Shown in pieces: positions 9,309 through 18,861 of a stretch of DNA of 64,000 nucleotides (its first letter is position 1; each line of letters opens with the position of its first letter). The DNA is from Myxococcales bacterium. GTDB taxonomy: Bacteria; Myxococcota_A; Polyangia; Nannocystales; Nannocystaceae. The position numbers and the translations under genes are program-made. The notes under the pieces are model-generated. The model was not told where the DNA came from and searched no databases. It saw only the letters and a program-made list of their open reading frames with translations. The stretch lies in contig JACKDV010000015.1 in the NCBI GenBank assembly GCA_020633315.1, forward strand, positions 158,296 to 222,295, written 5' to 3'.

Positions 9309-9947
9309 CTACCGGGCCGAGGCGCTGCAGCTCGACCGGTAGGACAACGGGCAGGTGGCCAGCGCCTTGAGTCGGCGCAGCAGGGCGAGGGCCACCAGCA
9401 CCGGTGAGCCGAGCACGAACGCCGCGCTCGCGGCCAGGGCCAGCGCGCTCCAGCCGAGGAAGCTCAGCGCCGCGCCGAGGCTGGGGGCGGCCGGGGTCGT
9501 GCGCACCCGCAGGCTCGCGCGGGCCTCCGCCACCGAGCGGGGCAGCCAGGGCACGATCGAGCGCTCGCGATAGAGGTTGCTGCTGCCGCGCCCCCGCAGG
9601 AAGGCCCGCCAGGTGGCGACGGGCAGGGCCACCAGGCCCACGAACAGGCCGAACAGCGCGATGAACCAGGCGTAGGGATAGCGCCCGGCTCCGCCGCTGC
9701 CCAGCTCCCAGGCGCTGATCTCCGACTCCTCGCGCCAGCTCGTGCCGTGGTCGGTGAGCACGTGGTGCAGGTCGTGCACCCGCAGGGCCGCCGCCCGGGT
9801 CGGCGGGTTGGGAACGGCGTACGGTACCGGGCCGAAGCTGGCCTCGGCCCACGGCTCGTCGTAGCCCCCGTCGGCGGCGAAGCCCTCGCGCGCGAAGAAG
9901 CGCTGGCGAGCCGTGGCCATGCTCTGGTGGGGGTCCAGCGGCTGCAC
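9309..9947 (-). CDS. Conserved membrane protein with HDLHHVL motif
   Basis: 212 residues with about two to three transmembrane segments (around residues 93-113 and 160-185). The soluble N-terminal part contains VHDLHHVLTDHGTSW, followed by GEISAWELG-like residues (EISAWELGSGG), a pattern I associate with a conserved family of small membrane proteins distantly like Coq4-type proteins, where HDxxH binds metal. The assignment to that family is tentative. A second in-frame ATG nine codons further in (MATARQRFF) is also possible. It is convergent with the glutathione transferase gene. Confidence 0.6.
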   Translation of the reverse strand: MQPLDPHQSMATARQRFFAREGFAADGGYDEPWAEASFGPVPYAVPNPPTRAAALRVHDLHHVLTDHGTSWREESEISAWELGSGGAGRYPYAWFIALFGLFVGLVALPVATWRAFLRGRGSSNLYRERSIVPWLPRSVAEARASLRVRTTPAAPSLGAALSFLGWSALALAASAAFVLGSPVLVALALLRRLKALATCPLSYRSSCSASAR

Positions 9948-10199
9948 GCCGGTGGTTCGTCGCCGGCGACCCGGCGGTTACGCGCCCCTCTCGGCGCTCG
10001 CCCGAATCGTCGACCGGGAAATCGCGGGGGCCGGTGCTGGACCGCGCCGAAGGACCGCTCTCGCTCGCCGATCCTCTCGCGGGGTGGCGCGCCTACGCTC
10101 CGGCGTCTGGGCTATGGTCGTCGCCGGCTCGAGCCCGGTGAGTCGTGCGGCACCTCGAGAGCGTCGCGCATCACCGAGACGTCGCGGGAGTCGACGACG

Positions 10200-10973
10200 A
10201 TGACCATCAGCGAACAGCAGGCGCAGCGCTACCACGAAAACGGCTTCCTGGCTCCCGTGCCCATCCTGGGCCCCGAGGAGGCGGCGCGCTACCGGCAGCG
10301 CTTCGACGGGCTGGAGGCCCGGATCGGCCGCCCGGACGCGCAGCTCAAGCTCCTCGACGCCCACCTCGAGGAGCGCTTCGTGTGGGAGATCGCCACGCAC
10401 CCCCGCATCCTCGACGCGCTCGAGGCGGTGATCGGCCCCGACATCCTGCTGCTGGGCACGCACTTCATCTGCAAGTACGGGGAGGCGCTGCAGCCCGACG
10501 CCTTCATCGCGTGGCACCAGGACCTGACCTACTGGGGTCTCGAGCCGCCGGTGGCGATCACCGCCTGGTATGCCATCGACGACTGCGACCTCGGCAACGG
10601 CTGCATGCAGATGATCCCGGGCTCGCATCGCTCCGGGATCTCGGAGCACGGCAAGTCGGAGCGGGTCGGCAACATGCTGCGGATCAACCAAGCCGTCGCG
10701 CTCGACCCTGCCGACGAGCGGCGAGCGGTCGACGTGGTGCTGCGCGCGGGAGAGGTCTCGCTCCACGACGGGCTGGTGGTGCACGGCAGCCCGCCCAACC
10801 GCTCGGGCCGGCGCCGCTGCGGGCTGGCGAGCAAGTACGTGCCGGCGCACGTGCGGCAGGTGGCGGAGCGCTCCCACACGAGGTCCAAGGCGATCGTCGT
10901 GCGCGGCGAGGACCGACAGCAGCACTTCGCCCCGCTCGCGCCACCGTTTCGTCAGGGCGGCTCGCCCGGCTAG
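10200..10973 (+). CDS. Phytanoyl-CoA dioxygenase (PhyH) family protein
   Basis: 257 residues from the ATG at 10200. A non-haem Fe(II)/2-oxoglutarate oxygenase of the PhyH family: the iron-binding H-x-D is in AWHQDLTYWG (His106, Asp108), the distal His is in GLVVHGSPPNRSG (His195), and a following Arg would bind 2-oxoglutarate. The double-stranded beta helix and the GNGCMQMIPGSHRSG segment are typical. The substrate cannot be read from sequence. Its stop overlaps the stop of the convergent methyltransferase gene by four bases (gctagc). Confidence 0.9.
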   Translation: MTISEQQAQRYHENGFLAPVPILGPEEAARYRQRFDGLEARIGRPDAQLKLLDAHLEERFVWEIATHPRILDALEAVIGPDILLLGTHFICKYGEALQPDAFIAWHQDLTYWGLEPPVAITAWYAIDDCDLGNGCMQMIPGSHRSGISEHGKSERVGNMLRINQAVALDPADERRAVDVVLRAGEVSLHDGLVVHGSPPNRSGRRRCGLASKYVPAHVRQVAERSHTRSKAIVVRGEDRQQHFAPLAPPFRQGGSPG

Positions 10974-11776
10974 CGTCGCTTCCACAGGTACGTCACGGAG
11001 GTCATGTACAGATCGACGATGCCGCCGAGCTCCTGGTCGGCGACCGCCCTGACCTGGTCGATCAGCGAGCGCCGCTCGGCCTCGGGGAGCCGGGCGATCG
11101 GAGAGAAGCCCTCGTAGAGCAGCCCCAGCCCCGTCGAGTCGAGCCGCAGCGTCCACTGCAGCTCGAGGTACGCCCGCGGCTCGAAGCAGCCCCCGCGCCG
11201 GAATTCCGCCTCGCGCTGCTCCCGATCGAGCGGGAAGGGGACCGCGTCCTGGCCCCCCGCGGGGCTCGCCGCGAGGTGTGCGACCAGGTGACGCGTCGCC
11301 TCGTCGATCGGGTTGGGTCGGTGCCGGCTGCGGAACACGTTCCACAGCAGGGCCACGTGGCCGCCGGGGCGCAGCAGCTCGGCGATCCGCTCCACGCGGG
11401 TCTCGGGATCGAGCCAGTGGTACATGGTGGCCGCCACCACCAGGTCGAAGGAGGCCGAGGGCAGGGTCGCGTCCTCGAACGCAGCCTGCACGAAGCGGAA
11501 GTCGCAGCGGGAGCCGTCGGCGAGCGAGCGCAGCAGGCCCTCGAAGGCCAGCTGGGGCTCGACCACCGTCAGCGGGCTCGCCCCGCGGGCGACGAGCGCT
11601 CGGGTCGCGAGCCCGTTGCCGGGGCCGATCTCGAGGGTCGACGCGCCGGGGAACAGCGCCCCCTGATCCTCGAGCAGCGAGAACGAGGCGGCGGGATAGG
11701 GGGGACGGACGGCGTCGTAGCCCGCCGGGTTCAGGCCGAACAGGCCGCGACCTTCGCTCTCGTCGATGCGTCTCAT
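10970..11776 (-). CDS. Class I SAM-dependent methyltransferase
   Basis: 268 residues. The SAM-binding motif I is LEIGPGNGLATRAL, motif II is VVEPQLAF, and FDLVVAATMYHWLDP is the usual post-motif with the HW pair seen in methyltransferase 11/25 domains. The N-terminal RPPYP sequence after NPAGYDAVR is typical of this group of small-molecule methyltransferases. Its ATG overlaps the stop of the upstream aldehyde dehydrogenase gene (ATGA), so the two are translationally coupled and may act in one pathway, but the substrate is unknown. Confidence 0.85.
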   Translation of the reverse strand: MRRIDESEGRGLFGLNPAGYDAVRPPYPAASFSLLEDQGALFPGASTLEIGPGNGLATRALVARGASPLTVVEPQLAFEGLLRSLADGSRCDFRFVQAAFEDATLPSASFDLVVAATMYHWLDPETRVERIAELLRPGGHVALLWNVFRSRHRPNPIDEATRHLVAHLAASPAGGQDAVPFPLDREQREAEFRRGGCFEPRAYLELQWTLRLDSTGLGLLYEGFSPIARLPEAERRSLIDQVRAVADQELGGIVDLYMTSVTYLWKRR

Positions 11777-13329
11777 GGCTCGGGTGGGGTGGCAGCGGCC
11801 GGGGCGACGCCCAGGCGATCGATGGGGAGGGGGTCGTGGGCGACGACCACGTTCTTGGTCTCCATGCAGAAGCGCAGGCCGTGCTCGCCCCCGTCGCGGC
11901 CGAGCCCGCTGCGCTTCATGCCGCCGAAGGGCGCGTCGTAGTGGCGCACGCTGTGGGCGTTGACCCAGACCGTGCCCGCCTCGAGGGCCCGCGCCACGCG
12001 GTGCGCCCGGCCGGTGTCGCGGGTCCACAGGTATGCGGCCAGGCCGTAGGGGCTGTCGTTGGCCTGGGCCACGGCGTCGGCCTCGTCGCGGAAGCCGAGC
12101 ACGGTCAGGGCCGGCCCGAAGATCTCCTCCTGGGCGATGCGCATGGAGTTGTGGGCGCCGAAGAACAGCACCGGATCGACGTAGCAGGACTCGGGGCCGA
12201 AGCGCGCGGCCGTGCTGCCGCCGACGACCTCGGCCCCTTGCTCGCGGGCCAGCGCGACGTAGCGCCGGACCTTGTCGCGATGGGCAGGGTGGATCATCGG
12301 CCCGATCTCCGTGGCGGGGTCGAGGGGGTCGCCGACCCGCAGGGCCTTCACCCGCTCCACGAGGCGGGGGCGGAGCCGCTCCGCGATGGATTGCTGCACG
12401 AGCAAGCGGCTGCTGGAGGTGCAGCGCTCCCCGTTGAGGCCGTAGATCATGAAGACGATCGCATCGAGGGCCCGCTCGAGCTCGGCGTCCTCGAACACGA
12501 GCACCGGGTTCTTGCCCCCGAGCTCGAGCTGGGTGCGCTTGAGGGTGGCGGCGGCCTGACCCTGGATCCGAGCCCCGGTCGCCGATCCCCCCACGAAGGC
12601 GATGGCTCGGATCGCCTCGTGCTCGGTCAGCCAGCGGCCGGCCCCCTCGCCCGTGCCGTGGACGACGTTGAGCACCCCCGGGGGCAGGCCGGCCTCGAGC
12701 GCGAGCTCGGCCAGCACGCTCGCGCTCAGCGGGGCGAGCTCGGCCGGCTTGTGCACCACGGTGCAGCCCGCCGCCAGCACGGCCGCGATCTTCCAGGTGG
12801 CGATCATCAAGGGGGCGTTCCACGGCGTGATGATGCCGACCGGCCCGATCGGCTGGCGCATCGTGCAGTGGAGGTGACCGCGGGCGGGGAGGCACTCGCC
12901 GTGCTCGACCCGCGGCGCGAGCTCGGCGAAGTAGCGCAGGTTGGCCGCGCTGCCGTGCGCGACCGAGGCCATGAAGCGGATCGGCTGGCCGGTGTCGAGG
13001 GTCTCGAGCACGGCGAGCTCCTCGGCCCGCGCCTCGATGCGCTCGGCGATCGCATGGAGGATGCGCTTGCGCTCGGCGCCCGGGGTCCCGCTCCACTCGG
13101 CGAAGGCCTCGGCGGCCGCTCGCGCGGCCTGGTCGATCTCCTCGGGACCGCCCTCGGCCACCCGCGCCAGCCGGGTGCCGTCCGCGGGGCACCGGTCGTC
13201 GAAGGTCGCTCCGCCGCGGCTCGGCCCGAGGCGCCCGCCGATGCAGTGCTCGACGGTCCCGTGGGCCCAGCGGCGGCGGAGCTCGCTCGCCAGCGCGTGG
13301 TGGTGCTCGGTCGTTCCGGGCGCGCCCAT
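11773..13329 (-). CDS. NAD(P)-dependent aldehyde dehydrogenase
   Basis: About 518 residues from the ATG at 13329 (another ATG at 13356 is possible). The family motifs are complete: IITPWNAPLMIATWKIA in the cofactor domain, LELGGKNPVLVF with the general-base Glu, NGERCTSSSRLLV with the nucleophilic Cys, and EEIFGPALTVL. The sequence is closest in feel to 5-carboxymethyl-2-hydroxymuconate semialdehyde and betaine-type dehydrogenases (APFGGMKRSGLGRDGGEHG). It oxidises an aldehyde to an acid. The methyltransferase gene downstream starts within its stop codon. Confidence 0.93.
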   Translation of the reverse strand: MGAPGTTEHHHALASELRRRWAHGTVEHCIGGRLGPSRGGATFDDRCPADGTRLARVAEGGPEEIDQAARAAAEAFAEWSGTPGAERKRILHAIAERIEARAEELAVLETLDTGQPIRFMASVAHGSAANLRYFAELAPRVEHGECLPARGHLHCTMRQPIGPVGIITPWNAPLMIATWKIAAVLAAGCTVVHKPAELAPLSASVLAELALEAGLPPGVLNVVHGTGEGAGRWLTEHEAIRAIAFVGGSATGARIQGQAAATLKRTQLELGGKNPVLVFEDAELERALDAIVFMIYGLNGERCTSSSRLLVQQSIAERLRPRLVERVKALRVGDPLDPATEIGPMIHPAHRDKVRRYVALAREQGAEVVGGSTAARFGPESCYVDPVLFFGAHNSMRIAQEEIFGPALTVLGFRDEADAVAQANDSPYGLAAYLWTRDTGRAHRVARALEAGTVWVNAHSVRHYDAPFGGMKRSGLGRDGGEHGLRFCMETKNVVVAHDPLPIDRLGVAPAAATPPEP

Positions 13330-13559
13330 GATCCGCTCGCTCCGCCTCGGGGCCATGACCTTCCGTGGTCGGTCGAGCCCGCCGGGCGGACGCGAGCTCG
13401 ACCACGCATCGACTCGATCGGGCGAACGCGATGGCCATCCATCCAAGCGCTCGCGGTGATCGACGCGCTGAATCTAGTCGGCGGCTCCGAGGGTGTCAAA
13501 CGCGGGCGCCTCGGATCCGCGGTCGCGAGCAGGAGCGCGCAGGAGAACGTGCGAGCGCG

Positions 13560-13700
13560 AGCTCGTGCGCGCGCGATCATGCGACTACGAAGCGCTCGCT
13601 GATGGAGCGCGCGCACGCGAAGCGCTCACTCGTAGTCGCTCGTTCGTAGATCGCTCGCACGCGAAGCGCTCTCGCGCTCGCGAGCGCTTCCACCGTGCTC
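13560..13700. repeat. Low-complexity direct repeats between ALDH and AgmX-like genes
   Basis: The 390-base gap 13330-13719 has no convincing gene. Its right part is a CG-alternating stretch with a 15-bp direct repeat GCACGCGAAGCGCTC at 13613-13627 and 13657-13671, plus several degenerate GAAGCGCTC and GCGCGAGC copies. The repetition gives short open frames that translate into RSHAKRS-like repeats, which I take as an artefact of the DNA repeat. It lies upstream of the aldehyde dehydrogenase gene and downstream of the lipoprotein gene; no promoter stands out. Confidence 0.5.
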
Positions 13701-13719
13701 GCCTTTGCCCTCGGCCGTC

Positions 13720-15471
13720 TCAGCCCGGGGCGAGCACGAAGGGGTAGGTCACCACCACGTTGCCGCCGCCCGCGGGCTTGGGGAACTTCCAGCGCTTGAC
13801 CGCCTTGGCGACGCAGTTGGCCACCTTGCCGCCGTCGCCCAGGGTGTCGCTGTCGACCGTGGACACGGGAACCGAGCCCGAGGGGCCGATGGTGAAGAGG
13901 ATCGAGAGCTTGCCCTCGAGCGCGGGGTCGTGGATCAGGCCCAGGTTGTAGCAGTAGCGGACCTCGTTGATGTGGGCCCGCACGATGCGGCGGATGATGT
14001 CCTTGTCGAGCGCGCCCTTGACCGTGGCGGTGGCCTGCCGCACCGAGGGCACCTTCTTGCCGCGGCCCCCGAAGCCGGGGCTGGTGCCCACGCCGTAGCC
14101 GCTGCCCGTCCCGCCGCCGCCCCCCCGGCCGATGAGGCCGGTGCTGCCCAGCGCGCCGATGCCCCCGCCCCCGCCGAAGGCCGCCACGGCGCTGCCCTCC
14201 ACCTCGCGCACGTCGGCGGGCGCGAAGCACAGGGTGACCGAGGGCGAGTCCTTGCCGGAGAGCGCCACGTCGAAGCAGGAGTGGCCGTCCTGATCGCGGG
14301 GCGCCACGGCGAAGCGATGGTCGGCGGTCACCTGGCCCGCCGCGCCGCCGTCGGGCCACAGGACGGCGGCGCCCGTCTTCACCTCGTACTCGGGCTCGGG
14401 CGTGCCGCGACCGGTGCCCACCAAGCCCAGGCCGCCCACGCCGTAGGCCTCGCCCACCTCGGTGCCGGTCAGGCCGCCCCACACGTCCTCGTCGTCGCCC
14501 GCGACCGCAAAGGCGCCGCCGTAGGGCGACGCGAGGAAGGTGCCCTCCTCGGCCGCGAGCGCCCCGATGATCCCGGCCTCGGCCCCGAGCCCGGCGGGGC
14601 CCTTGATCGCATACAGGCCGCCCGCGGGCGCGTCCATGCGCTCGTCGTCCACCAGCGCCACCACCTCCGCACAGGCGTTGCGCACGGTGACCAGCGACTG
14701 GCCGGTGCCCTCCTTGGCCACCCGCCCGAAGTGGCCCAGGCTCGCGCCCCGCCGCACGAAGCCCTCCTCGTCGAGGGTCTTGCCGTCGACGGTGAGCGCA
14801 TGGCCCTCGAGCGAGGGGATCGAGCCCTCGGCGGTGATGGGCAGCGCGGGCCCGGGATCGAAGGTGCGGGCCAGGTCCTCGGCGGGGATGCGGGCGGGGA
14901 TCCTGGCCCCGCGCACGACCAGCTCGGTGGCGCGCTCGCCCTCGGGCACGGGCACGCCCTTCATCACCTGGATGCGCGTGCCGTCTTCGTGCTCCTGCAC
15001 CAGGTCGTGGGCGAGCACGGGCAGCAGGTCGTCCTCGGCCATGAACAGGCGCAGGCGGAAGTCGTCCAGGCCGTGGAGCGTGCCGGCGCAGTGATGCTCG
15101 GCGGGCTGGGCCGCCAGCGTCTCGATCACCAGGCGACCGTCCTGGGCCCCCACCACGTTGACGGTGACCCCGGCCTCGGCCAGCGACCCCTCGGCCAGCG
15201 GCGGCAGCTCGAAGCCCACCTGCCCGGTGCTCGAGCTGAACAGCAGCGCGCCCACCTTGGCCACGGCGTGACCGGTGGGCGGAGGCGGCGGCTCCTCGGG
15301 CTTGGCGCTGGGTGCCTCGCCCGCGGGTCCTGCCTTGGCGGGCTCGGAGCCCTCGACCACGGCCGGTGAAGCCTCGGCGTTGCCCTCGCTGGATTCGGGG
15401 CCGTCGTTGCAGGCACTGGCCAGCAGCAGCATACCGGCGAGCACAATCGGGCTTCGAAGGGGGGCCGTCAT
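13720..15471 (-). CDS. AgmX/PglI C-terminal domain lipoprotein
   Basis: 583 residues. The N-terminus is a lipoprotein signal (LLLASAC, Cys about residue 21). The body is Gly- and Pro-rich with several small beta-looking segments and GYGVGG-type repeats near residues 440-490. The last 100 residues (DIIRRIVRAHINEVRYCYN, then FTIGPSGSV and WKFPKPAGGG) form the AgmX/PglI C-terminal domain, a TonB-C-like fold common in myxobacteria and linked to gliding and envelope complexes. It probably sits in the periplasm tethered to a membrane. Function is otherwise unknown. Independent gene, followed by the repeat-rich gap. Confidence 0.82.
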   Translation of the reverse strand: MTAPLRSPIVLAGMLLLASACNDGPESSEGNAEASPAVVEGSEPAKAGPAGEAPSAKPEEPPPPPTGHAVAKVGALLFSSSTGQVGFELPPLAEGSLAEAGVTVNVVGAQDGRLVIETLAAQPAEHHCAGTLHGLDDFRLRLFMAEDDLLPVLAHDLVQEHEDGTRIQVMKGVPVPEGERATELVVRGARIPARIPAEDLARTFDPGPALPITAEGSIPSLEGHALTVDGKTLDEEGFVRRGASLGHFGRVAKEGTGQSLVTVRNACAEVVALVDDERMDAPAGGLYAIKGPAGLGAEAGIIGALAAEEGTFLASPYGGAFAVAGDDEDVWGGLTGTEVGEAYGVGGLGLVGTGRGTPEPEYEVKTGAAVLWPDGGAAGQVTADHRFAVAPRDQDGHSCFDVALSGKDSPSVTLCFAPADVREVEGSAVAAFGGGGGIGALGSTGLIGRGGGGGTGSGYGVGTSPGFGGRGKKVPSVRQATATVKGALDKDIIRRIVRAHINEVRYCYNLGLIHDPALEGKLSILFTIGPSGSVPVSTVDSDTLGDGGKVANCVAKAVKRWKFPKPAGGGNVVVTYPFVLAPG

Positions 15472-15663
15472 CTCGAAGAAGGTACACCGACCTGGTCCCC
15501 CGTGCCTCGGCTGGTGGGCCGACGACGACGATGGCTCCAGGGGCGGTCACGGCAACGGTCCTGACCGATGTCTTCGACGACTAGGCGCGTCGACGGCACG
15601 GCCCTCCCGACCGCTTCGCCATTGCCCCTTGCATGGGCACCGCGTCGGTCCCAGGTGCCGCCG

Positions 15664-16490
15664 TCACTCGGCACAGCCACACGGATTGGACAGCAGCAGG
15701 CGCACGGTGGAGTAGTCCGCACGCAAGAGCGCGTCGGCGAGGCCGTCGCCGTTGAGGTCGCCCGTGGTGGGGAACACGGAGAGGAAGTCCATGGGGAAGG
15801 TGGGGCCGGCCGAGAAGTTGCCGTCGCCGTCGCCCACCTCGACCACCAGCGCCCCGCCCTGCCAGTCGTAGGCCGCCACGTCGAGGTGACCATCACCGTT
15901 GAGGTCGTCGAGCATCGGCCGGCCGTGGGGCGAGGGCAGCACCTGCTGCGGGCTGGCGAAGCTGCCGTCGCCCTGGCCGAAGGCCACCACCACCGTGTCG
16001 CTGCCGAACAGCTCCACCACCACGTCGGGTAGGCCGTCCTCGTCCACGTCGCCGAGCTGCAGGCCCTGGGTCTCGCCCGCGCCCAGGTCGGAGCTGACCA
16101 CCGACGAGAAGCCGCCCGTGCCGTCGCCCAGCACCGCGCTCACCAGCGAGTCGTCGAGCTGCGCCCACACCACGTCGGCGTGGCCGTCGGCGTCGAGGTC
16201 GGTGACCGCCAGCGGGTTGCGCAGCACCACCAAGGGGGCCACGACCGCGCCCGGCAGCAGGTTGCCCGCGCCGTCCGAGTGCAGCACGCGGATGTCCTGC
16301 TGGCCGTTGACCAGCAGGTCGGGCCAGCCGTCCTCGTCGAAGTCGGCGACCTCGATCGTGGCCGCCTCGGCGTAGCCGCTCTGGGAGCCCGAGCCCGTGC
16401 TCAGGCCGCCGGCGCCGTCGCCCAGGCGAGCCACGGTGGTGATCTCGTCGCCCACCACCAGCACGCCGGGGACGGCGGCCTCGTCCACGA
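15664..16490 (-). pseudogene. FG-GAP/VCBS repeat protein, 5'-truncated
   Basis: The minus strand encodes at least six FG-GAP/VCBS calcium-binding repeats (DFDEDGWPDLLV, DLDADGHADVVW, DVDEDGLPDVVV, DLNGDGHLDVAA, DLNGDGLADALL), ending with the CGCAE tail. The frame stays open beyond 16490, but the homology stops there and the opposite strand begins a different gene family. No signal peptide or plausible start lies near the break, although such proteins are normally secreted. I therefore read it as a gene whose 5' part was lost at a rearrangement breakpoint around 16480-16490. Confidence 0.7.
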
Positions 16491-17013
16491 GGACTTCATG
16501 GACCTCGAGCCCCTCGCCGACGAGCTGGCCGATCTGGACGCGTGCCTGTGGTGCCTGGGCACCTCCTCGGCCGGCCACGACGAGGCCAGCTACACGCGGA
16601 TCACCTACGAGCTCACCATGGCCGCCGCGGAGGTGCTGCGGCGCCGCAGCCCGGGCCTGTGCTTCTGCTTCGTGTCGGGGGCGGGCACCGACACCAACGG
16701 CCGCGCCATGTGGGCCCGGGTGAAGGGCAGGACCGAGGACGCCCTCGAGGCCATGGGCCTCGGACGCGTGGTGCTGCTGCGCCCCGGCTTCATCCGCCCG
16801 CTCCCCGGCGTGTGGCCGCGCGACACCCTGTACCGGGTGATGCATCCCCTGGCGATGGGACTGTATCCGCTGCTGCGATTGCTGGGCGGCGCCACCTCGT
16901 CGGTGGAGATCGGCAAGGCGATGCTCGCCGCGGCGCGGGGGATGGGGGACCAGGAGCGGCTGGGGTCCAAGGAGATCAACGCGCTGGCCCGGCGCTACGA
17001 CGCGCGCGAGTAG
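16484..17013 (+). pseudogene. NAD(P)-binding epimerase/oxidoreductase (HTATIP2/YbjT-like), 5'-truncated
   Basis: The plus strand from about 16484 encodes the C-terminal two-thirds of an atypical short-chain dehydrogenase. DACLWCLGTSSAG, then YTRITYELTMAAAEVL, CFCFVSGAGTD and RVVLLRPGFIRPLPG are characteristic of the HTATIP2/TIP30-like NAD(P)-binding family (the YxxxxYxxxxxA region and the RPGFI loop). The N-terminal Rossmann GxxGxxG half is missing: immediately upstream the bases belong to the opposite-strand FG-GAP gene. No start codon with a ribosome binding site is present at the junction, so it is probably non-functional. Confidence 0.75.
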
Positions 17014-17191
17014 GCCATCGAGCCCGCGACGAGAGTCGTCGCGCGAGCGCGATCGGTGGAGGTCTCCTTGGAGCTCCACCCGCCGCATGACGGACGTGCA
17101 CGAGGGCATGACATCGAGGACGTGATCGACCCGTTGGTGCCAATGGCAACATCCTCGATGTCCGGTCGACCTGCGCTACAGTCAGCTCGGC

Positions 17192-18838
17192 ATGGACGCT
17201 GGGTTGGTCGCCGGTTGGCTCCTCGCGGTCGTTGGCCTGGGAAGTGCCGCGATCTTGATGCTCCTCTACGCGCGGGAGCGCCGGCAGCACGCCGAGACCC
17301 GAGAGGAGCGTGACGGGCTCCTGCCGTATCGCATCATTCCCGATGCACAGGCGGAGGCGGCCCGCATTCAGGCCCAGGCCAATGACGATGCCACGCGCCT
17401 TCGGACGCAGGCCGATGCTGAAGCTCAGCAGCTTCGAGCAGCGGCGGGAGCGGAGCTCGAGCAGGCTCGCGCAAGCAGCACGGCGCTCGTTGCCCAAGGC
17501 CAGACCCAGGCCGCTCAGCTCGTCGACGCCGCTCGGCGACAGGCACAGCAGATCACCTCCGCCGCGGAGCAACGTGCTCAGGAAGACCGAGCACGGAGCA
17601 ACGCCATCGCGCTGGAAGGCCGACGCCTGGAGCAGGAGAGCATCACGGCCGCCGCACGGCTCATCGAGGAGGCCGAGAGGAAGGCCCAGGAGATCGCTGG
17701 GGACGCTCTGCGCGCCCGCGATCAGGCCGAGGTCTACAAGCAAGCGGCACGGGCCATCAAGAACACCGTGCACGGCTACGGCGACGAGTATCTCGTTCCG
17801 GCGCAGAGCGTCCTGGACGAGCTGGCCGAAGCCTTCGACCACAAAGAAGCCGGTCAGAAGCTCCAGGAGGCTCGTGGGATCTCGGCCGCGATGGTCGAGG
17901 AGGGGCGCGCGGCGGCATGCGACTACAAGGAAGACAGGCGCCGAATCAACGCGATTCGATTCGTCGTCGACGCCTTCAATGGCAAGGTGGACTCCATCCT
18001 CTCCAAGGTGAAGCACGACAACTTCGGCACTCTCGCCCAGAAGATCCGTGACGCATTCGCCCTGGTGAACATGGGTGGGCAAGCGTTCAAGAACGCGAGG
18101 ATCACCGAGGAGTACCTCGAGTCGAGGTTGGCCGAGCTCACGTGGGCGGTGCGAGCAATGGAGCTCCAGCGGCTCGAGCGCGAGGAGCAGAAGAGGATCA
18201 AGGAACAGCTACGAGAAGAGGAACGAGCCCGCAAGGAGTACGAGAAGGCGATCCGCGACGCCGAGAAGGAAGAGCGGATGCTCCAGAAGGCAATGGAGAG
18301 CGCCCGCAAGCACTTGGCGGCCGCATCGGAAGCAGAGCGCCAAGAGTACGAGCAGCAGCTGTCGGAGCTCCAGAAGAAGCTCGAGGAAGCCGAGGCCAAG
18401 AACCAGCGAGCTCTCTCCATGGCCCAGCAGACACGCCGGGGCCATGTCTACATCATTTCGAATGTCGGCTCCTTCGGCGAGGATGTGTACAAGATCGGTC
18501 TGACCCGCCGGCTCGAGCCGACGGATCGCGTGAAGGAGTTGGGAGACGCCAGCGTCCCCTTCTCCTTCGACATCCATGCCATGATCTGGGCGGAGGATGC
18601 CCCTGCGCTGGAGACCGAGCTGCACCGAGTCTTCCAAGAAGCCCAGGTCAACAAGGTCAACCCTCGCAAGGAGTTCTTCCGGCTCCGGCTCAAGGACATC
18701 CGAGAAGCCGTCGAGGCACGAGGATTCGACATCCACTGGACCATGGTCGCCGAGGCGCGTGAATATCGAGAATCCGAAGCCCTGCGGAAGAAGCGGGCGA
18801 GCGAGAGCATCACCCTTGCGATGACATCGACGGCATGA
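17192..18838 (+). CDS. DUF4041 protein with C-terminal T5orf172/MUG113 (GIY-YIG-like) domain
   Basis: 548 residues. Residues 5-25 form an N-terminal membrane anchor, followed by long Ala/Gln/Glu-rich coiled coils (30-170). A DUF4041-type middle region follows (NTVHGYGDEYLVPAQS through NAIRFVVDAFNGKVDSIL), then more charged helix, and a C-terminal domain with GHVYIISNVGSFGEDVYKIG and LHRVFQEAQVNKVNPRKEFF. That last domain is the T5orf172/MUG113 branch of the GIY-YIG nuclease superfamily. Such fusions occur in phages and genomic islands. Role is unknown but a membrane-tethered nuclease is plausible. It is monocistronic. Confidence 0.85.
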   Translation: MDAGLVAGWLLAVVGLGSAAILMLLYARERRQHAETREERDGLLPYRIIPDAQAEAARIQAQANDDATRLRTQADAEAQQLRAAAGAELEQARASSTALVAQGQTQAAQLVDAARRQAQQITSAAEQRAQEDRARSNAIALEGRRLEQESITAAARLIEEAERKAQEIAGDALRARDQAEVYKQAARAIKNTVHGYGDEYLVPAQSVLDELAEAFDHKEAGQKLQEARGISAAMVEEGRAAACDYKEDRRRINAIRFVVDAFNGKVDSILSKVKHDNFGTLAQKIRDAFALVNMGGQAFKNARITEEYLESRLAELTWAVRAMELQRLEREEQKRIKEQLREEERARKEYEKAIRDAEKEERMLQKAMESARKHLAAASEAERQEYEQQLSELQKKLEEAEAKNQRALSMAQQTRRGHVYIISNVGSFGEDVYKIGLTRRLEPTDRVKELGDASVPFSFDIHAMIWAEDAPALETELHRVFQEAQVNKVNPRKEFFRLRLKDIREAVEARGFDIHWTMVAEAREYRESEALRKKRASESITLAMTSTA

Positions 18839-18861
18839 TCGTCGCGGGCCGAGCTCAGGAC

